From Priapulus caudatus (lineage: Eukaryota > Priapulida > Priapulimorpha > Priapulimorphida > Priapulidae), in contig NW_014577942.1 of assembly GCF_000485595.1 (NCBI RefSeq), forward strand, positions 1 to 40,250: a DNA stretch of 40,250 nt, read 5' to 3'. A program made the position numbers and the translations under genes. Shown piece after piece: positions 11,188 through 23,934 of the stretch (the first letter of the stretch is position 1; every line of letters starts with the position of its first letter). The notes under the pieces were generated by a model. That model saw only the letters and a list, made by a program, of their open reading frames with translations. It made no database searches and had not been told where the DNA came from.

Positions 11188-11442
11188 TGTGTGTGGTGTG
11201 ATGTGTGTTGTGGTGTCGTGGTGTGTGGTGTGTGTGTGTGACGTGATGTTGTGTGTGTGTGTTGTGTGGGGGTATGTGTGTGGTGTCGTTTGTATCTATA
11301 TATTATATGATTAAATCTACGAAGCATGCATGCGCTGTAGTAGCATAAACACGGCTGGTCTCCAAGCGTACCCGACCGCCTGCGCGCTGCACCCCCCCCC
11401 CTTCCACACACACGCACATCACACACACACACACACACACCC

Positions 11443-11485
<43 letters not shown>

Positions 11486-11570
11486 CACACGCACGCACGC
11501 ACACACACACGTCACACGGCACACACACCACACCACACATTACACACGGCACACCAGATCACATGCAGCC
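11188..11570. repeat. Inverted pair of GT and CA microsatellites around a short core
   Basis: A GT-rich tract (about 11188-11285) is followed by a ~115-bp core beginning TATATGATTAAATCTACGAA and then a CA-rich tract (about 11402-11570) that includes (TA)n. GT followed by CA on the same strand can pair as a large hairpin. The same arrangement with the same core recurs at about 22808-23172. Confidence 0.85.
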
Positions 11571-11784
11571 TACAGCCTGGACTTTCACTCCGCATCCACT
11601 CATTCAAGGGGGGCTAACCCAGCAGCAGCCCCCCCCTCCCACGAAGGTCGGACGCTGATGCTAATGGCAGCCGTCGGGCACTCTGTCACGGTATCCGCAG
11701 GCCGTAATCCACGCAGTTCACTCGATCACTCGCTTTTTGCAAGTGGCGTCATTCCCGCAATTCTGTCGGCTCTCAGGACGCGGG

Positions 11785-12098
11785 ACTATGACGCACGCAC
11801 GCACGCACAATGCACACATGCATGCGAATATGTGCGCACACGGAAAAACTCCAAGCGGACATGCACGCCACGCGCCACACACGTGCACATACGCACGTGC
11901 AGACTCAACGCCACAGCTACATCACGCAACGCAGCAACTGCACGCACGCAGACGCACATGCACGCAACGCAGACGCACCTGCACGCAGCAGGCACGCGCA
12001 CGCACCCACGTACCACATCTCTGTCCACACACTTCACGAACACACGCAGCGCCCCGCAGCGCAACACACGCACCACACACAAATCGCCATACACCCTA

Positions 12099-12129
<31 letters not shown>

Positions 12130-12175
12130 GACGCACGCCGCACGCAGCGCACGCACGCCACGCACGCATGTGCCA
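11785..12175. repeat. (CACG)n-type tract, copy 1
   Basis: About 390 bp of GCACGCAC words with scattered ATGCAC, purine and pyrimidine largely alternating. The counterpart is 23366-23620. The 129-216-codon frames over it are translated repeat. Confidence 0.9.
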
Positions 12176-12564
12176 TGTATTATTTTACACGAAAAGTAGG
12201 GACGGTGACGCGGTGTTGCCGGAAACAGCGTTTGTCAACGTCGCCACATCGTGTGTGGCAGATAGTTACCAGCGCGAGAGTTTTAATATGCAACCAGAGT
12301 TTTAATTGCGCGATGACTAGAGACCCGCTATCCGTCCGTTTCATTCGGTTCGCTCGACAGTTTTTTTGTCGCAATGAGGTTTTATAACGACGCTGTGTAT
12401 CAATGAATTTGAGTACGGCGAAAGCCTAACTAAGCCTCCACAGTGGAATATCGCAGAACTAGCGATGAACCAAAGAGTTCATCCTGCCCTGCGCACAACA
12501 GGCAAGGGCAGCTTGCCCCCCCCCCCTCCTAGATTTTGAGCAAAATGAAGTTGTTCTCCTCTGT

Positions 12565-12589
12565 NNNNNNNNNNNNNNNNNNNNNNNNN
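12565..12589. other. Assembly gap (25 N)
   Basis: Twenty-five N separate two blocks that correspond to each other along their whole length. A round gap size of this kind is a scaffolding placeholder rather than a measured distance. Confidence 0.99.
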
Positions 12590-12778
12590 CCTGGCAGATA
12601 CTGAATACATCTGTCGCTGTCTACTGTCTAAGTTATTACGAAACACGCTATAGGTTAACTACGCCATTTATGACTGGGAGCTCATATATCGGTCTGACCA
12701 CTGACAGATGGAGTCGCCGACGGGGGGTGTTAGACCAAACTTATCGTAAACAGGATCATTGCCAAAATGGTGCCCGGA

Positions 12779-13320
12779 CGTCGGAAGATTTTAGGCCTGC
12801 GCCTGCTACGCATTGGGGTTGGTGGCCCAGGGTCCATGCGGACTGTCGGATGACGTGGCTTACCTGTGCGGTTCGACATAGCTGCGGCTGGAGGCCGCCG
12901 GTCGCCGTTGCAGAGATTTTTCTATTCAGCGTAGGCGTGTCACCGCGAAGTTTGCATTACCTCAGAAGCTTGAACTTCCCAGGGGTTATTTGGCACTGCG
13001 CCGTACGCCGGCCACTCCGTTTGTCGTCGTCCCTGCCACTTTTTATGTTTCACCAGCGGCAGCTATTGGCGCGTTGTTCGGTGTCCGTGGTCGATCGGGG
13101 ATTCGGTAGTTGCCATGCCTACAGCGTCTACTGGCCGTTCTGTTGTGGAACGTTGTGTTCGTATTTACGCGGACTTGGATGGCCGAGACGCGCGCCGAGG
13201 GGCAATCCGAATCAGGATTTCCGGTGGAGCTGCGTGGCGCCGCTGTTTCGGACCATTCTGTGGGGCGGCGATGATCAGGAGCGGGGTGTTGCGATGTTCG
13301 TGGTCCAATGATCCCACACC
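12779..13320 (+). pseudogene. Degenerate second copy of the Gag/recombinase remnant
   Basis: DNA-level similarity to 1749-2390 is visible block by block: GATTTTAGGC.. at 12788, GAGATTTTTCTATTCAG at about 12913, ACTTCCCAGGGGTT at about 12974, CTACTGGCCGTTCTGTTGTGGA at about 13128 and CATTCTGTGGGGCGGCGATG at about 13254. No frame preserves the recombinase protein; the 213-codon frame at 12670-13311 is not homologous in translation and is accidental. The same Gag-to-recombinase junction is present, so both copies descend from one already deleted element. Confidence 0.7.
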
Positions 13321-16300
13321 GAGGTTTGACCACGCTCGGGTCTAGCGTGGGTCGGTCAATGCTGTGTGTGTCCGGTTTGATATTCATTACATGCGTGTTA
13401 GAACACTGGTCGTCAGTCATTTTTAGGTTCGTTCCTGTCAGATTTAGGATTTTTGTGTTTCGTAAACATGCAGAGCAATTTTACCTTGACGTTTGCATGA
13501 TTACACTCTTTGATATCTGTAATGTCTACTCTTTACCTTTGACAGTTTCTTATCATACGTAGAGATTGTGATGCTGAGACATTAGTGGTGTGTTTCTGCG
13601 GGGTCGGCGCATAACTATATAATATATGCGGGCAGTGGACGCGACACTCGCCGTTTACGCATGCGTATTATGGCGCCTTGGCAGCTTCACGGGGCCTGTC
13701 TCCGGAGATGTAAAACGGCGCGGGAGTCAGTGTCTACGTGCGTTATTCTGCGCTTCCTTCTCCTAGCCTGTGCCCGGAGAGTGCCATGTTCATTCTAGCA
13801 TTATAACTAGACAAAGAGTATCTGTTCTATGATGATTTGTATAGGACGAATTTTTATTGATATTTGATGTTCCTTGTTATATTGGTTTGATGTTGTGTGC
13901 GACTCTCAGATGTTTAGAGCGTATCTGCGAAGAGTGTATTTTAGTGTATTAGTGGACCCACGTGACTGATATTTGTAGAGGAGACTTTTACTACATAGTG
14001 CTCAGAACGTAATTATCGTATGTCGATTTGTACGATCTGGAAGGCTGTTTAGGCAACCTTCTGTTGTCTTTGCGCACTGGCATCATCGCTGTCGACAATT
14101 ATCGATCTAGCCTTTTTCGATCTGACGATTCTATAAGAGGGCTTATCCGGAGAGATTAGAGTCTGCGGCTATCGTAGCGGTATGCATGGTGGTGTCAAAG
14201 GGTGGCGGCAGGCGATTGGGTAGGGGATCCAACTAAGTCAGTATATTATCTACCGTGATGGCGTGTGGCGGACCATGTGTTCAGCCGGCCTGTATGCTTT
14301 ACATGACCAGATGATTGGGTTGTAACATTCTTTTGCTCGTTGTTCCATCGATGAATTTGGTGCTGTCTTTTCTCCTCGTCTTTGCCTCAATGGCCATCAC
14401 CATATATGCGTGCGTCTATCCACGACAGACGAGGAGGGGCGAGCGCGGCGGAGACTATCACAGGACGAACCATGAGGAGGGGAGGAGGCGAGCGAACACG
14501 GCAGCAGAGCGCCAGAGAGGGCAGGAGAGCGTGGCGGCCGAGGTAGGCGCGCAGCACGAGAGACGTGCGTGCGCGCATGCCGAGGGACATGAGAGAAGTG
14601 AGGGAGGGGAGGGAGAGCTGGCGACGGGGCGCGACAGGGCGAGGAGAGAGACGAGCCGAGAGAGAGAGCGGATGCGCGAGCTGTGTTATCATACGTTATA
14701 TTCTTGTACAGCGTCCTGATTGTTATTAGGTAATAAAGATGTTATGTTTTTCATATTCTGCCGTCTATCTGCCTTAGTTCGCTTTCATTATCTTGTCTTC
14801 TCATCTTGTTACCGTTAACATTATGTTCCCTTATCATATGTTAATTGCCTTTAATTGCTATGGTTTTCTTTATGGCGTTGTCATACTTGGGCCATGCTTA
14901 ATTTTTTGAGATCATCATCATAGAGCTGCTATATTTACACTGGCGGCTTGCTGAATTAGCATGGTCTCTTTATATTTCACATGCATTATTTCCTCTCAGT
15001 GCTTGTGCACATTGTCAGGAGGGAGCGTGTTATGCTCTTTGTTATCTCGGTTTTTATTGCCTTTCGTTATATCGTAGCGAAGGAGTCGCCTTAATATTTG
15101 AAATATCGCAGGTAATGATGTTGGCAGGGACTATGGACGTCGGGCTACGAGCACGCTGGACGCCATTCTGCTTTATACGCTAGTATGCATCGAGTGGCAC
15201 TGGAGGTTTTCTCAGAGTTCATATAGCAGGTTCTTTAGATTCTTGACGGCAGCCTATAACGCGGGCGCGCGCCGAAACCACGCTACCCACACCACTGATC
15301 CGGAGGTCCTCGCAAAGCCTTAGTCAGCGCGGTTGCGACGCTGGAGTAAGTATCACGGATGACCTTTGTAATCGTGCGGCTTAGATGAGTTTTAGACTAA
15401 GTTGACATTTTATTCGTTTCTTTATTGTCGGGCGTGGGGAGGCGTGAATACGTGCGGGAGATAGGAGTATGAGTAGGCAGCTCGTCCGTAATCTGGGCGT
15501 GGTAGCTCCGTATAGAATGGGGTGACGAGAGGAAGGCAGCATGCCGTGCGGGTGGAAGTAGCGCCACGTAGACCAACATCAACATCTCAGGCTCCGGACC
15601 GGCAATCAGACCACAGGTTGCATGCGCGCGCGCCAAGCCGCAACATACCGTGTAGCTCGGCCACCTGCGCGAAGTAAAGCCCAAGCGTCCCGCAGCCGTG
15701 CAGAGCGGGTCAGAGCAGCGAGCACCCGCTGACCCCCAAATCACGCTATGCATCCGTGGCGCGGCCTTACGTATCGACCGGTTTTTAGAAGATCCGTTGC
15801 ATCCTCATATCACCGTGTAGTCGTTATTGTTCGCGGTGTCATTCATGCGACGTAGCAGACCGCGCAAGACGAAGCAACAACAACGCACTGTCGCAGGACA
15901 CACAGCGGTGAGCGCGTGCGGGCCGGTATTATCGTTGGTTGCAGTCAGTGTCATGAGCATCGCGCCACTAACTTCGGTGGCTGCTGCATGATTTATTATG
16001 TTTCGCTACATTGAAATTACGCCGCGTGTATTACGATCGTCGCCGAAGTATTGAATGTGAAGTTGAGGATACTGTATTGCTTAAATTATTATTTTAGCTG
16101 CTTTAAATTACAGTCGGGCGCTTACATTTGCATTTCTTTATTCATTGATTATTCATTATATCACTGACGGATTTTTTAATTACGTGATGTTTTGGACGGG
16201 TGAACGATAAATCGGACCCTCGCATGGTTTTGCATGTTCGTATAGACGGCGGTGAAATTTGCCGATTGTGTGTCGCATTGAGTTGGCTCCCGTTGCCTCG

Positions 16301-18110
16301 CATTTTCCTGTAGATTCTAATTTGCGCATGAATTATTTAAAGACCCACCGCGTTAGTAGTGCATCCGCTCAGGGCTGTGCATTCTGCCTATTGTCGTTCA
16401 ACGAGGCTATCACTGGGTCATGGTATTGATTCGCAGGTGGTGGTGTGGCGCGGCGTCTTGCAGCGTATTGTTCGGACCCAGATCTTCGGAGAGCCCTTTG
16501 GATTTCATTCGACCTGTTTTTTCTGGAGATCGCGAATTAATAGGCTGTGCTCCATTCGTGCTATGGATGCCGTATCGCAGGTGCATTACGTAACGTGTAA
16601 CTAGTGGGCATGGTGGTGAGAGAGGGCCATATCATTGAATATAAGCTATTTCAGGTGGTTTGTCAAGTGTTTAGTCTTTGTATAGTCTCGCGCCGCTGTC
16701 TTCGGTCGTTGGCCTGGTACGTTGGTTTGCCTCAATGTTCTCATTCTCGAGTAGTTGTTTTAGATTTTGATTATTCTTGTCACTTTTAGGGCGCACTTTT
16801 TTCCTTTTGGACATCTCCATGTAAGCGTCGTACCACTGCGAATTGGATTCGCTGTAATAGCTTCCTTCATTGCTGCCTACTGTTTTTTATTGGCGCAATG
16901 TAGGCTTCCTGGTGGATTTCAGTCCGATCTGCACGCTGGTCGCGGATATGATTCTTTGTCTTTTTTATACGTTATCGTTCGTGATATTTCATTTTCTGGT
17001 TGTGGCCATTTCGCCGCGCGTCGTCAATTTGATTAACGAGATTTTCCCTTCTTGTTCCGTAGTGCTATGGCGCAGGTCATTTGAGTGTGTCGTATTGTTA
17101 GCATGGGGGCTCGGGACTGCAGTTCGCTCTATATTTATAATTATTATTATTCTAATTTTTATATTATTATCATCCACTTATTATTATACTTCTATATATA
17201 GTATATCATTTAGTATTAATTATTAATTATTTACATATTATTCTCCCAGTCGGCAGAGGTGCGGCGTGTGATGCATAGGGTCATTCATTCTCGCAAGCGA
17301 GCCGCCAGACATATACATTACAGCAAAAGTACAACATTTTAAATAAACAGTATGACTGGTGATATAAAGTTATAATCACAGCCGTAATTCCTCTTAACTT
17401 GGCACAGTCTGTCACGAGAAGTTTGGCTTTGTGAGTAACTAGTATTATTTGTTGATTTATACTTTCGAGTCCCACACACATGCGTATAATATATTATCCC
17501 CTATACGACCGCGACGTGAAGAACAGTCGGAGCGTCCGAACCTGCTTACTGGGTTTGGACGTCCGTTGCCGCGCGTGCCTGAGATGAACAGTTGAGAACA
17601 AACCTCCCCCGCCCTGGAGCGCGCCGCCCTCCGCGCGAGCCTCCCGCAGCGCGTTATGGAGGGCCGTCAGTCTTGACTGCTCTCCTCTCCGCGGACTTCT
17701 ACTAAGTCTCTGTTGCGCGCCGTACTGGTCGCACTTTCATCCGTGTCCGCTGCGTTGTCCCTTGCCACTACCGTCTTTTTGGGGCTTCCTACTCCCCTAC
17801 TCGGTCTCGGTTTGTCACAGGTGGCGGGCGTGTTCACGAGGCGTTGCCCGCGCCGGGGGTGGCCGCCCTGGGGTAACGGCGTTCCTTCGCCGCTGGTGTT
17901 GTTTGTCCCTGTGTGCGCTGTGTGTGTGGTGTGGTTGTGTAGGTGTGTGCGGGTGTGTGTCGTGTGTTCTGTTGTTTTTGTTGTTTGTGTGTGGTTTTGT
18001 GTTGTTTGTTTCGTTTGTTTGTTGTCGGTGTGTCGTTTGGTTTTGCTTGTTTGTTCTGGTTTGTTCCCTGAGCCGTGTATTGCGCATGTGTCTTCGCTGA
18101 TCTTGTAATA
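13321..18110. other. Copy 2 region without genes
   Basis: The stretch is the degenerate counterpart of about 2390-8060: X-box cluster area (13425-13520, palindromes lost), foldback element (13787-14055), GA-rich tract (14425-14680), AT-rich tract (17128-17240) and GT-rich tract (17905-18065). A ~300-bp stretch at about 17281-17580 has no counterpart I could find. Open frames of 60-134 codons here have no recognisable domains. Confidence 0.5.
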
Positions 18111-18520
18111 CGCTATGAGTCATAGTTGGTAAGATTCATTTCTAAAACTATTGTTGTATGTACTTATAAGAATCACTCGGGTAAGATAGAATAAAAGTCG
18201 TTCAGTCTACACAATATTAGTTATTACATATGCATATGTAGTGTTATAAATTTAAACAACTGTGGTGTGAGAGAACGAAAGTATATATATTGTGCTCTAC
18301 GTGGGCGAATCAGGTGTATGTATACATTTGGCTTTGTAATATAATGTGTGTGATATACTTATACACTAGCATGAATAGTGTTTTGCTAAGTGCAAATAGT
18401 TGGTAGCAGACCTTTGCCAGTAGGGATGATAGTTTGATATCAAATTCCGCTATCGATTCGTGTGTGCATCCGCTGTATCTGCCGTGGACAGAACGCCCAA
18501 TATGGTGCAGATGACTTTTT
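18111..18520. other. AT-rich non-genic stretch
   Basis: I see no gene or clear repeat. The sequence precedes the diverged satellite and has no visible counterpart in copy 1. Confidence 0.35.
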
Positions 18521-20050
18521 CCAACTAGCAGAGACCTGAGAAAATCACTGGTAAGGAGTAATAAAGATCGTTTCGTCACGACCGCAAATATATTATCAGG
18601 AATAGGTACATATTTTAAATCAAATTGACGAAACAGTATAAACTTTCTCTATTCGCCACATGCGTCTGTACTATCGCTGTAAATACAGTTAACGTGTGTT
18701 GCATCCAACTTATCACAACACATATATGTTGACCAACTGCCTATAAAATGTACAACCCGTGCCAGTTAGGAATGTTGAAGATTGCAGATCGCAAACCCTA
18801 GCTTGATCCCAGACAGTCGTATCCGCGTATAATACGGCTTTATGCTCAAACAACGGCATACGGTCAAACCAATTCCGACTTAACAAACTATGCATAACTG
18901 AGTAAGATCCACTGGTGAAACCCTAATAAAAACGTTATCGTACAACAAATTATATTGACAGTGGGCAGAGGTAACAATTTTAAACAAAGACGAAAAGTAA
19001 AGCCCATCTGCTCCTATCGGAGCTAGGTTGTAATTTGCTGTGACAAATATTGTGTGATAACTTACACAACTCACATATACTTGCAGCAAGGCAAAGTGTA
19101 TACTAAAACCTGGTGCTCTAGTAGAGAAGTTGAATCAAACCTATAGCGATACCACCGCCTACCGCTTACAAACTCGAACATACGCTGCATTACGGAGCCT
19201 CTCAAAACTAGCATTAGGCCTGAGAAAATTTCTATGTCCATGGTAATAACCAGACTAAAGTGACAGTTACAACAACCCCTCACACCCCGAACTCTTACGT
19301 TTTTGCTCCCCGACGACCATGCGACCGACCATCAATAAATATACATCGACGTCCGCCAAAAAGTACGAGCAACTTTAAACTACCCAACGAGAAAAGTAAG
19401 AGCTTCTAACACTGAGAGCACGAGGTTGTCAGTCAACTTGCTAGGTAATACTAGTATAGTGAATAAGTTTATGCCCAAGCTACCTCTCATATAGCCTTTA
19501 ACATGCTAAATGTACAGTCCCCGAACCCTAGGGCAGTATTGAGACGATTTGAGAAAATCTATACCTACCCGTTGTATCATACGATGTTAGTACGCCGGCT
19601 TATCTCTTTCCGCAAAATACTGCACTAGGTGTCGAAATCTTAGACCTCCAACTAGCATACCTGAGAAATCACTGGAAATAAAATATCACGTATCACACAA
19701 ATATTTTATCAGGTCCAACAATATTTATTCAATTTTAAACACGAACGTAAAACACTTCTCTACCTGCACTACCCTGAAGCTTGTACATGCTGTAATTACC
19801 TACTGTGTGGATAACTTATCACACACCATATATTTTAACATGCAAATCTACACCCTTGCACAGTAGAAGAAGTTGAATCAAAACCCACGATTCCATCCCC
19901 GTACGTACAAACGGCATAGTGCAATACTTCAACTAGCATACACTGAGAAATCTACTGGTAAAGAATAAGAACGTGTATCACCCTAATATATTAACAGGCA
20001 AATGTACAACATTAAATCAAAACGAAAAGTAAAACTTCTCTACTGGCAAC
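18521..20050. repeat. Diverged satellite-like array, ~330-450 bp spacing
   Basis: Imperfect copies of a block reading roughly CCAACTAGCA..CTGAGAAAATCACTGG..ATTATCAGG..TTTTAAA..ACGAAAAGTAAA..CTTCTCTA start near 18521, 18885, 19205, 19650 and 19930. A second shared block (GTGTGATAACTTA.., AGTAGAGAAGTTGAATCAAAC) occurs at about 19050-19140 and 19810-19880. Copies differ by many small indels. No counterpart is seen between 8060 and 8940 in copy 1, so this is extra sequence in copy 2. Confidence 0.6.
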
Positions 20051-22440
20051 AGGGTAGGACGGCGCTACGAGGCCAAATTCGCCATAGTATCTCCTCGAAC
20101 TCAGTTCGGAGGGATAACAAAGACGATATATGCCGATAGCCAGACAGCGACACATCCAATGCTTTGCCTTCGCACACCCTATTAAACCAACACACTTAAT
20201 GAGTGGTACCATTGTCAAGCAAGCAATTCACACCTACCGCTGAGATACGCGGTTGCAACCCTCTGGTACTTATTTCGCTCCACTACCCACTGAGATTGAA
20301 CTGTAAACGAAATTCGTGTCAGTTACCTGCGTGAACTTTGCATACGCCTTTCTCTCATTGGTCACCTTGCTGTGCGCGTACTATGATATTGTGTACGATG
20401 AAACTTCGCTACTCGACATCGATGCGCCCTAAGTCATTTGCGTCGACACAGCTGTAATAATCAGATCCGTATACCTGAGGAGCCCACTAGATGAACTAAT
20501 GAAAGTTCTACCGTGCTGCTTTTATGCTGGGTTCCCCCAAGACAGAGCCAGCCGTTTCGACTGCGGATTTTATTCGGCGGCCCCTGTGCCCCAACGCCTG
20601 GATGTCTGTATTCCCTGTAGTCCTGAGTGACGTCCCCCAGCCCCGACGCTACCCAAGATTGGCGTGACCCCACAAGCAGTGCGTTTAACTTCCGCCAGCT
20701 ATATATCCCACTGCTACCACTCCTGGCGAGAGCAACAACAGCGCCTTCCTTCGACCTATCTCGCCGTAAACCTTGTAATTGCATTCTCGATATATCAGAG
20801 CCGATAGAAGTTATTATTAACTGGAGACCACAAAACTAAAGTGTATAACTCAGTAATTTAATTGACAAATACCCAAGACGTAAACACTACCGCACAATAG
20901 TAACATCACACGAGCCGTGATAAGTACCAGCTGTCGAGACAAAGCGCGCTGAAAGAGAAAATTTGTCATTAATCTGTTTATGTCACTAGAGCCGGTTGTT
21001 TTACTCCAATTAACAAACATTCTATACGAACCGTCTATGCGACATCTCAAGTCACTAAAACTTCACAAGGCTGTGAGCGATTACACAAAAACTCCATACC
21101 TCCATAAAAATCTATATCCCTGAAACAGAGAACACCACTCCGACCGGAACGACACATCCGATGATTTATTTCTTAATACCGACTTACTAATCAAAATTTG
21201 AGCACACATAATGTGCGCACCCCCCCCCCAGGTTTCACCCAACTTACCGCTTGTTTGAACCGGACGAGTCACATCCGCTCCTGCTTCTTTCTCGTCTGCT
21301 CTGACTTACGCCTTTCCTGCAATGCACGTACCGCCTCCCATTTTTTCGTACACTTTACGTGCGCTATTCAGCTGTTCTAACGCGGTCGAACTACTTGCCA
21401 ACTCGTGCGGCTTCGTCGGTTTTATTTCTGTCCCCTGGTGGGATGGTTGAGCATCATGGTTCTCTTTAGACGTAACAACGCGGCCTGCGCCCTGTTCAAG
21501 TTTCAGACTGCGAACCGCCCTGCCAAAAAGGCGAACTTGTTCACATACACGCCGGAAACAGTCCTGCAAGCGGAGGGTGGTGCAACATAGTCTGGGATTG
21601 GTATAGGAACCCTTCTCAAAGGAACTGTTGGTTCGGGAAATCCGTATGCGAACGAGTCCTCGCCTCAGGGTCTACGAGGCCAGCTGTGACCGGGCCCCTG
21701 TACGCATCAGTCTTCAGAACCGTTTAACGAGACATGACGATAGTCTTTACTCCTGGCCTCTATGCTCAGTGACGCTAAAGTAGCAACAACTAATTGCGTA
21801 AATGTGACACTAAATAAGTGTTTGTCAGTTTTACGCGAGCGTAATAGACAAAAAATAACACCGCCGTGAAGCCATCTCAGTTGCATTCTCCTTTTTTCCA
21901 AAGGCCTTCATTCGCATCTTGCTCCGCTTGGGCTATCAACATGTTTCCACTCGTGAATGAGAGGCAGCTTTTTCACTTATTGCATTACCCCTGTATTTTT
22001 TTTACGGACAGCACCAGGAGATTTCGCCTGGTTGTTCCGCGCCTGCCCATTGTCCGCAATGCCATAAATTCTACGCCCGCTGCTGATGCTAGAACGTGCT
22101 TGCGCTCTGGTGCATCACTGCCGCCCGCGCGAAACGCTGGAAATGATTCGGTGTCCTCTTGTGGCTCTAACGCGCTCCCGACATTACTCCATAACCCATT
22201 TCCCACCTTACACTGGGCGTCCCGCGTCAACCTCGTGGCGTAGTCTAATCAGGGTGAGGCGAGTTAGTAACTCCTCAGGTAGTACTGTCTTGATTGCTTC
22301 CGCGAATCATTACCCCTCGTTCGCCAGCCGGCGTAATAGTACACCGCGCGTCCACGCCAACTTATCCACGAACTGGCTGGATTCTAGCTAATTCCGTCAA
22401 TCGCAGCTACGAGTTACCGGTACTCGGATTAACGCACTGC
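20051..22440. other. Non-genic stretch of copy 2
   Basis: This is the counterpart of about 8900-10730, with only local matches (for example 20255-20380). Frames at 20461-20784 (minus), 21306-21569 (minus), 21866-22243 and 22086-22391 have no domain I recognise and overlap each other on both strands, so I do not call them genes. Confidence 0.4.
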
Positions 22441-22807
22441 AGCGCAAATCTATAGGTCTGTCGCCCGTCGCTCCTCCCGCACACACGCGCCCGCACGCAC
22501 AAATGCCTCCCCGCGCGCGCACGCACACCCACACCCGCGCCCCGCACGCACCCAACCCACACTGCCGCCACGCACACCGCCACGTACACGTCACCCGTCA
22601 ACCACGCCCCCCCCACGCCCGGCCCGCACACCGCACCACCGCGCCGCGCTGCGGCGGCACCGGCACCACTAAACGCAAAGCAAATTAGGCAGGCGGTGCA
22701 TTTAAAAAGACAGTAAATAAAAATCTTTTCTTTTTTTAATTCGAGGTTACGCGAAAATAAAGGAGGCCGGTCGAAAGAGGTCAAAAGTAAATATAGATCT
22801 ACCGGCG

Positions 22808-23061
22808 GAATGCACACATGTGTGTTGTGTTGTGTGTGTGTGTGTGGTGTGTGTGTTGTGTGTGGTGTTGTGTGTGTTGTGTTGGTGGTTGTATATATAT
22901 ATGATTAAATCTACGAACATGTCATCGCGTAAGAGATAACACGCTGTATCAACGCAACCGAACCGGCTGGCGCATCCCCCCCTCACACACCGCACATGAC
23001 AGACACCCACACACACACCACAACACACACATCACACATCATGGCCCACACATAGAATCCA

Positions 23062-23098
<37 letters not shown>

Positions 23099-23172
23099 CA
23101 CACGCACGCACGCACGCACACACGCACACGCACACACACACACACACACATACACACGCACACACACACAGC
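22808..23172. repeat. Inverted GT/CA microsatellite pair, copy 2
   Basis: A GT-rich tract (22808-22895), a core with TATATATGATTAAATCTACG (from about 22893) and a CA-rich tract (22984-23172, including a short TA run) repeat the arrangement at 11188-11570. Confidence 0.85.
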
Positions 23173-23365
23173 TAAAGCCTGGACTTCACTCCGCATCCAC
23201 TCATCACGGGGGCTAACCCAGCAGCAGCCCCCGCCCCCACGAGGTGGACAGTGATGCTAATGGCAGCCGTCGGGCACTCTGTCACGTACCGCAGGCCCGT
23301 AATCCACGCAGATTCACCGTCACTGCTGCAGTGCGTCATTCCCAATCGTCGGCTGCGGACGCGGG

Positions 23366-23581
23366 AGCTATGACGCACGCACGCACGCACATGCACACAT
23401 GCATGCACATATGTGCGCACACGCACATGCACGCACGCGCACACACGTGCGCATACGCACGCAGACTCACGCACGCACATGCACGCACATGCACGCACGC
23501 ACACACGTACGCACACGCACACACCTGCACGAACACACGCACGCGCACGAACACACGCACACACACACAAACGCATACACA

Positions 23582-23617
<36 letters not shown>

Positions 23618-23620
23618 TGT
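23366..23620. repeat. (CACG)n-type tract, copy 2
   Basis: About 255 bp made almost entirely of CACG, CACA and ATGC words, ending in a pure (GCAC)n run at about 23581-23616. Alternation of purine and pyrimidine is nearly unbroken. Long frames of Thr/His or Cys/Val/Arg on either strand are translated repeat. Confidence 0.9.
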
Positions 23621-23934
23621 TGCATGTATTATTTACAACGAAGTGACGGTGACGCGGCGTTGCGGAAACAGCGTTTTTCACGTCGGCACATCATGTGTGC
23701 AGATAGTTTACCAGCGCGACGAGTTTTAATTGGCAACCAGAGTTTTAATTGCGCGATGACTAAGACCGCTATCCGTCGTTTCACTCGTCGTCGACAGTTT
23801 CGCAAATGAGGTTTTCGAACGACGCTGGGTATCAATGAAGTCGAGTACGGCGAAGCTAACTAAGCCTCAATCAGTGGGAATATCGGCAGAAAACTAGGAT
23901 GAACAAGAATGTCCATCCTTTGCCCTGCCGCACA

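Larger units (their letters stand above)
849..12564 (+). repeat. Large order-preserving repeat, copy 1
   Basis: Landmarks of this block recur in the same order and orientation at 12590-23990. The clearest pairs are: 1749-1850 with 12779-12870; 2205-2325 with 13195-13280; 3650-3715 with 14355-14420; 4910-5010 with 15378-15460; 5785-5797 with 16188-16201; 7626-7642 (GTCTTTTTGGGCTTCCT) with 17773-17790 (one extra G); 8940-9050 with 20255-20380; 11574-11800 with 23176-23375; 12416-12564 with 23845-23990. The right end stops exactly at the N gap, inside a dispersed repeat. These alignments were made by eye, so identities are estimates. Confidence 0.8.

Noticed and set aside
11097-12387. Frames of 127-216 codons rich in Thr/His/Arg
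   Set aside because: They cover CACG repeats and are disrupted by indels in the nearly identical second copy.
12670-13311. 213-codon plus-strand frame
   Set aside because: The DNA aligns with the recombinase remnant of copy 1, but this frame does not translate to recombinase; it is a chance frame.
23172-23809. Frames of 136-169 codons on both strands
   Set aside because: Same CACG-type repeat; frames are not conserved between the two copies.
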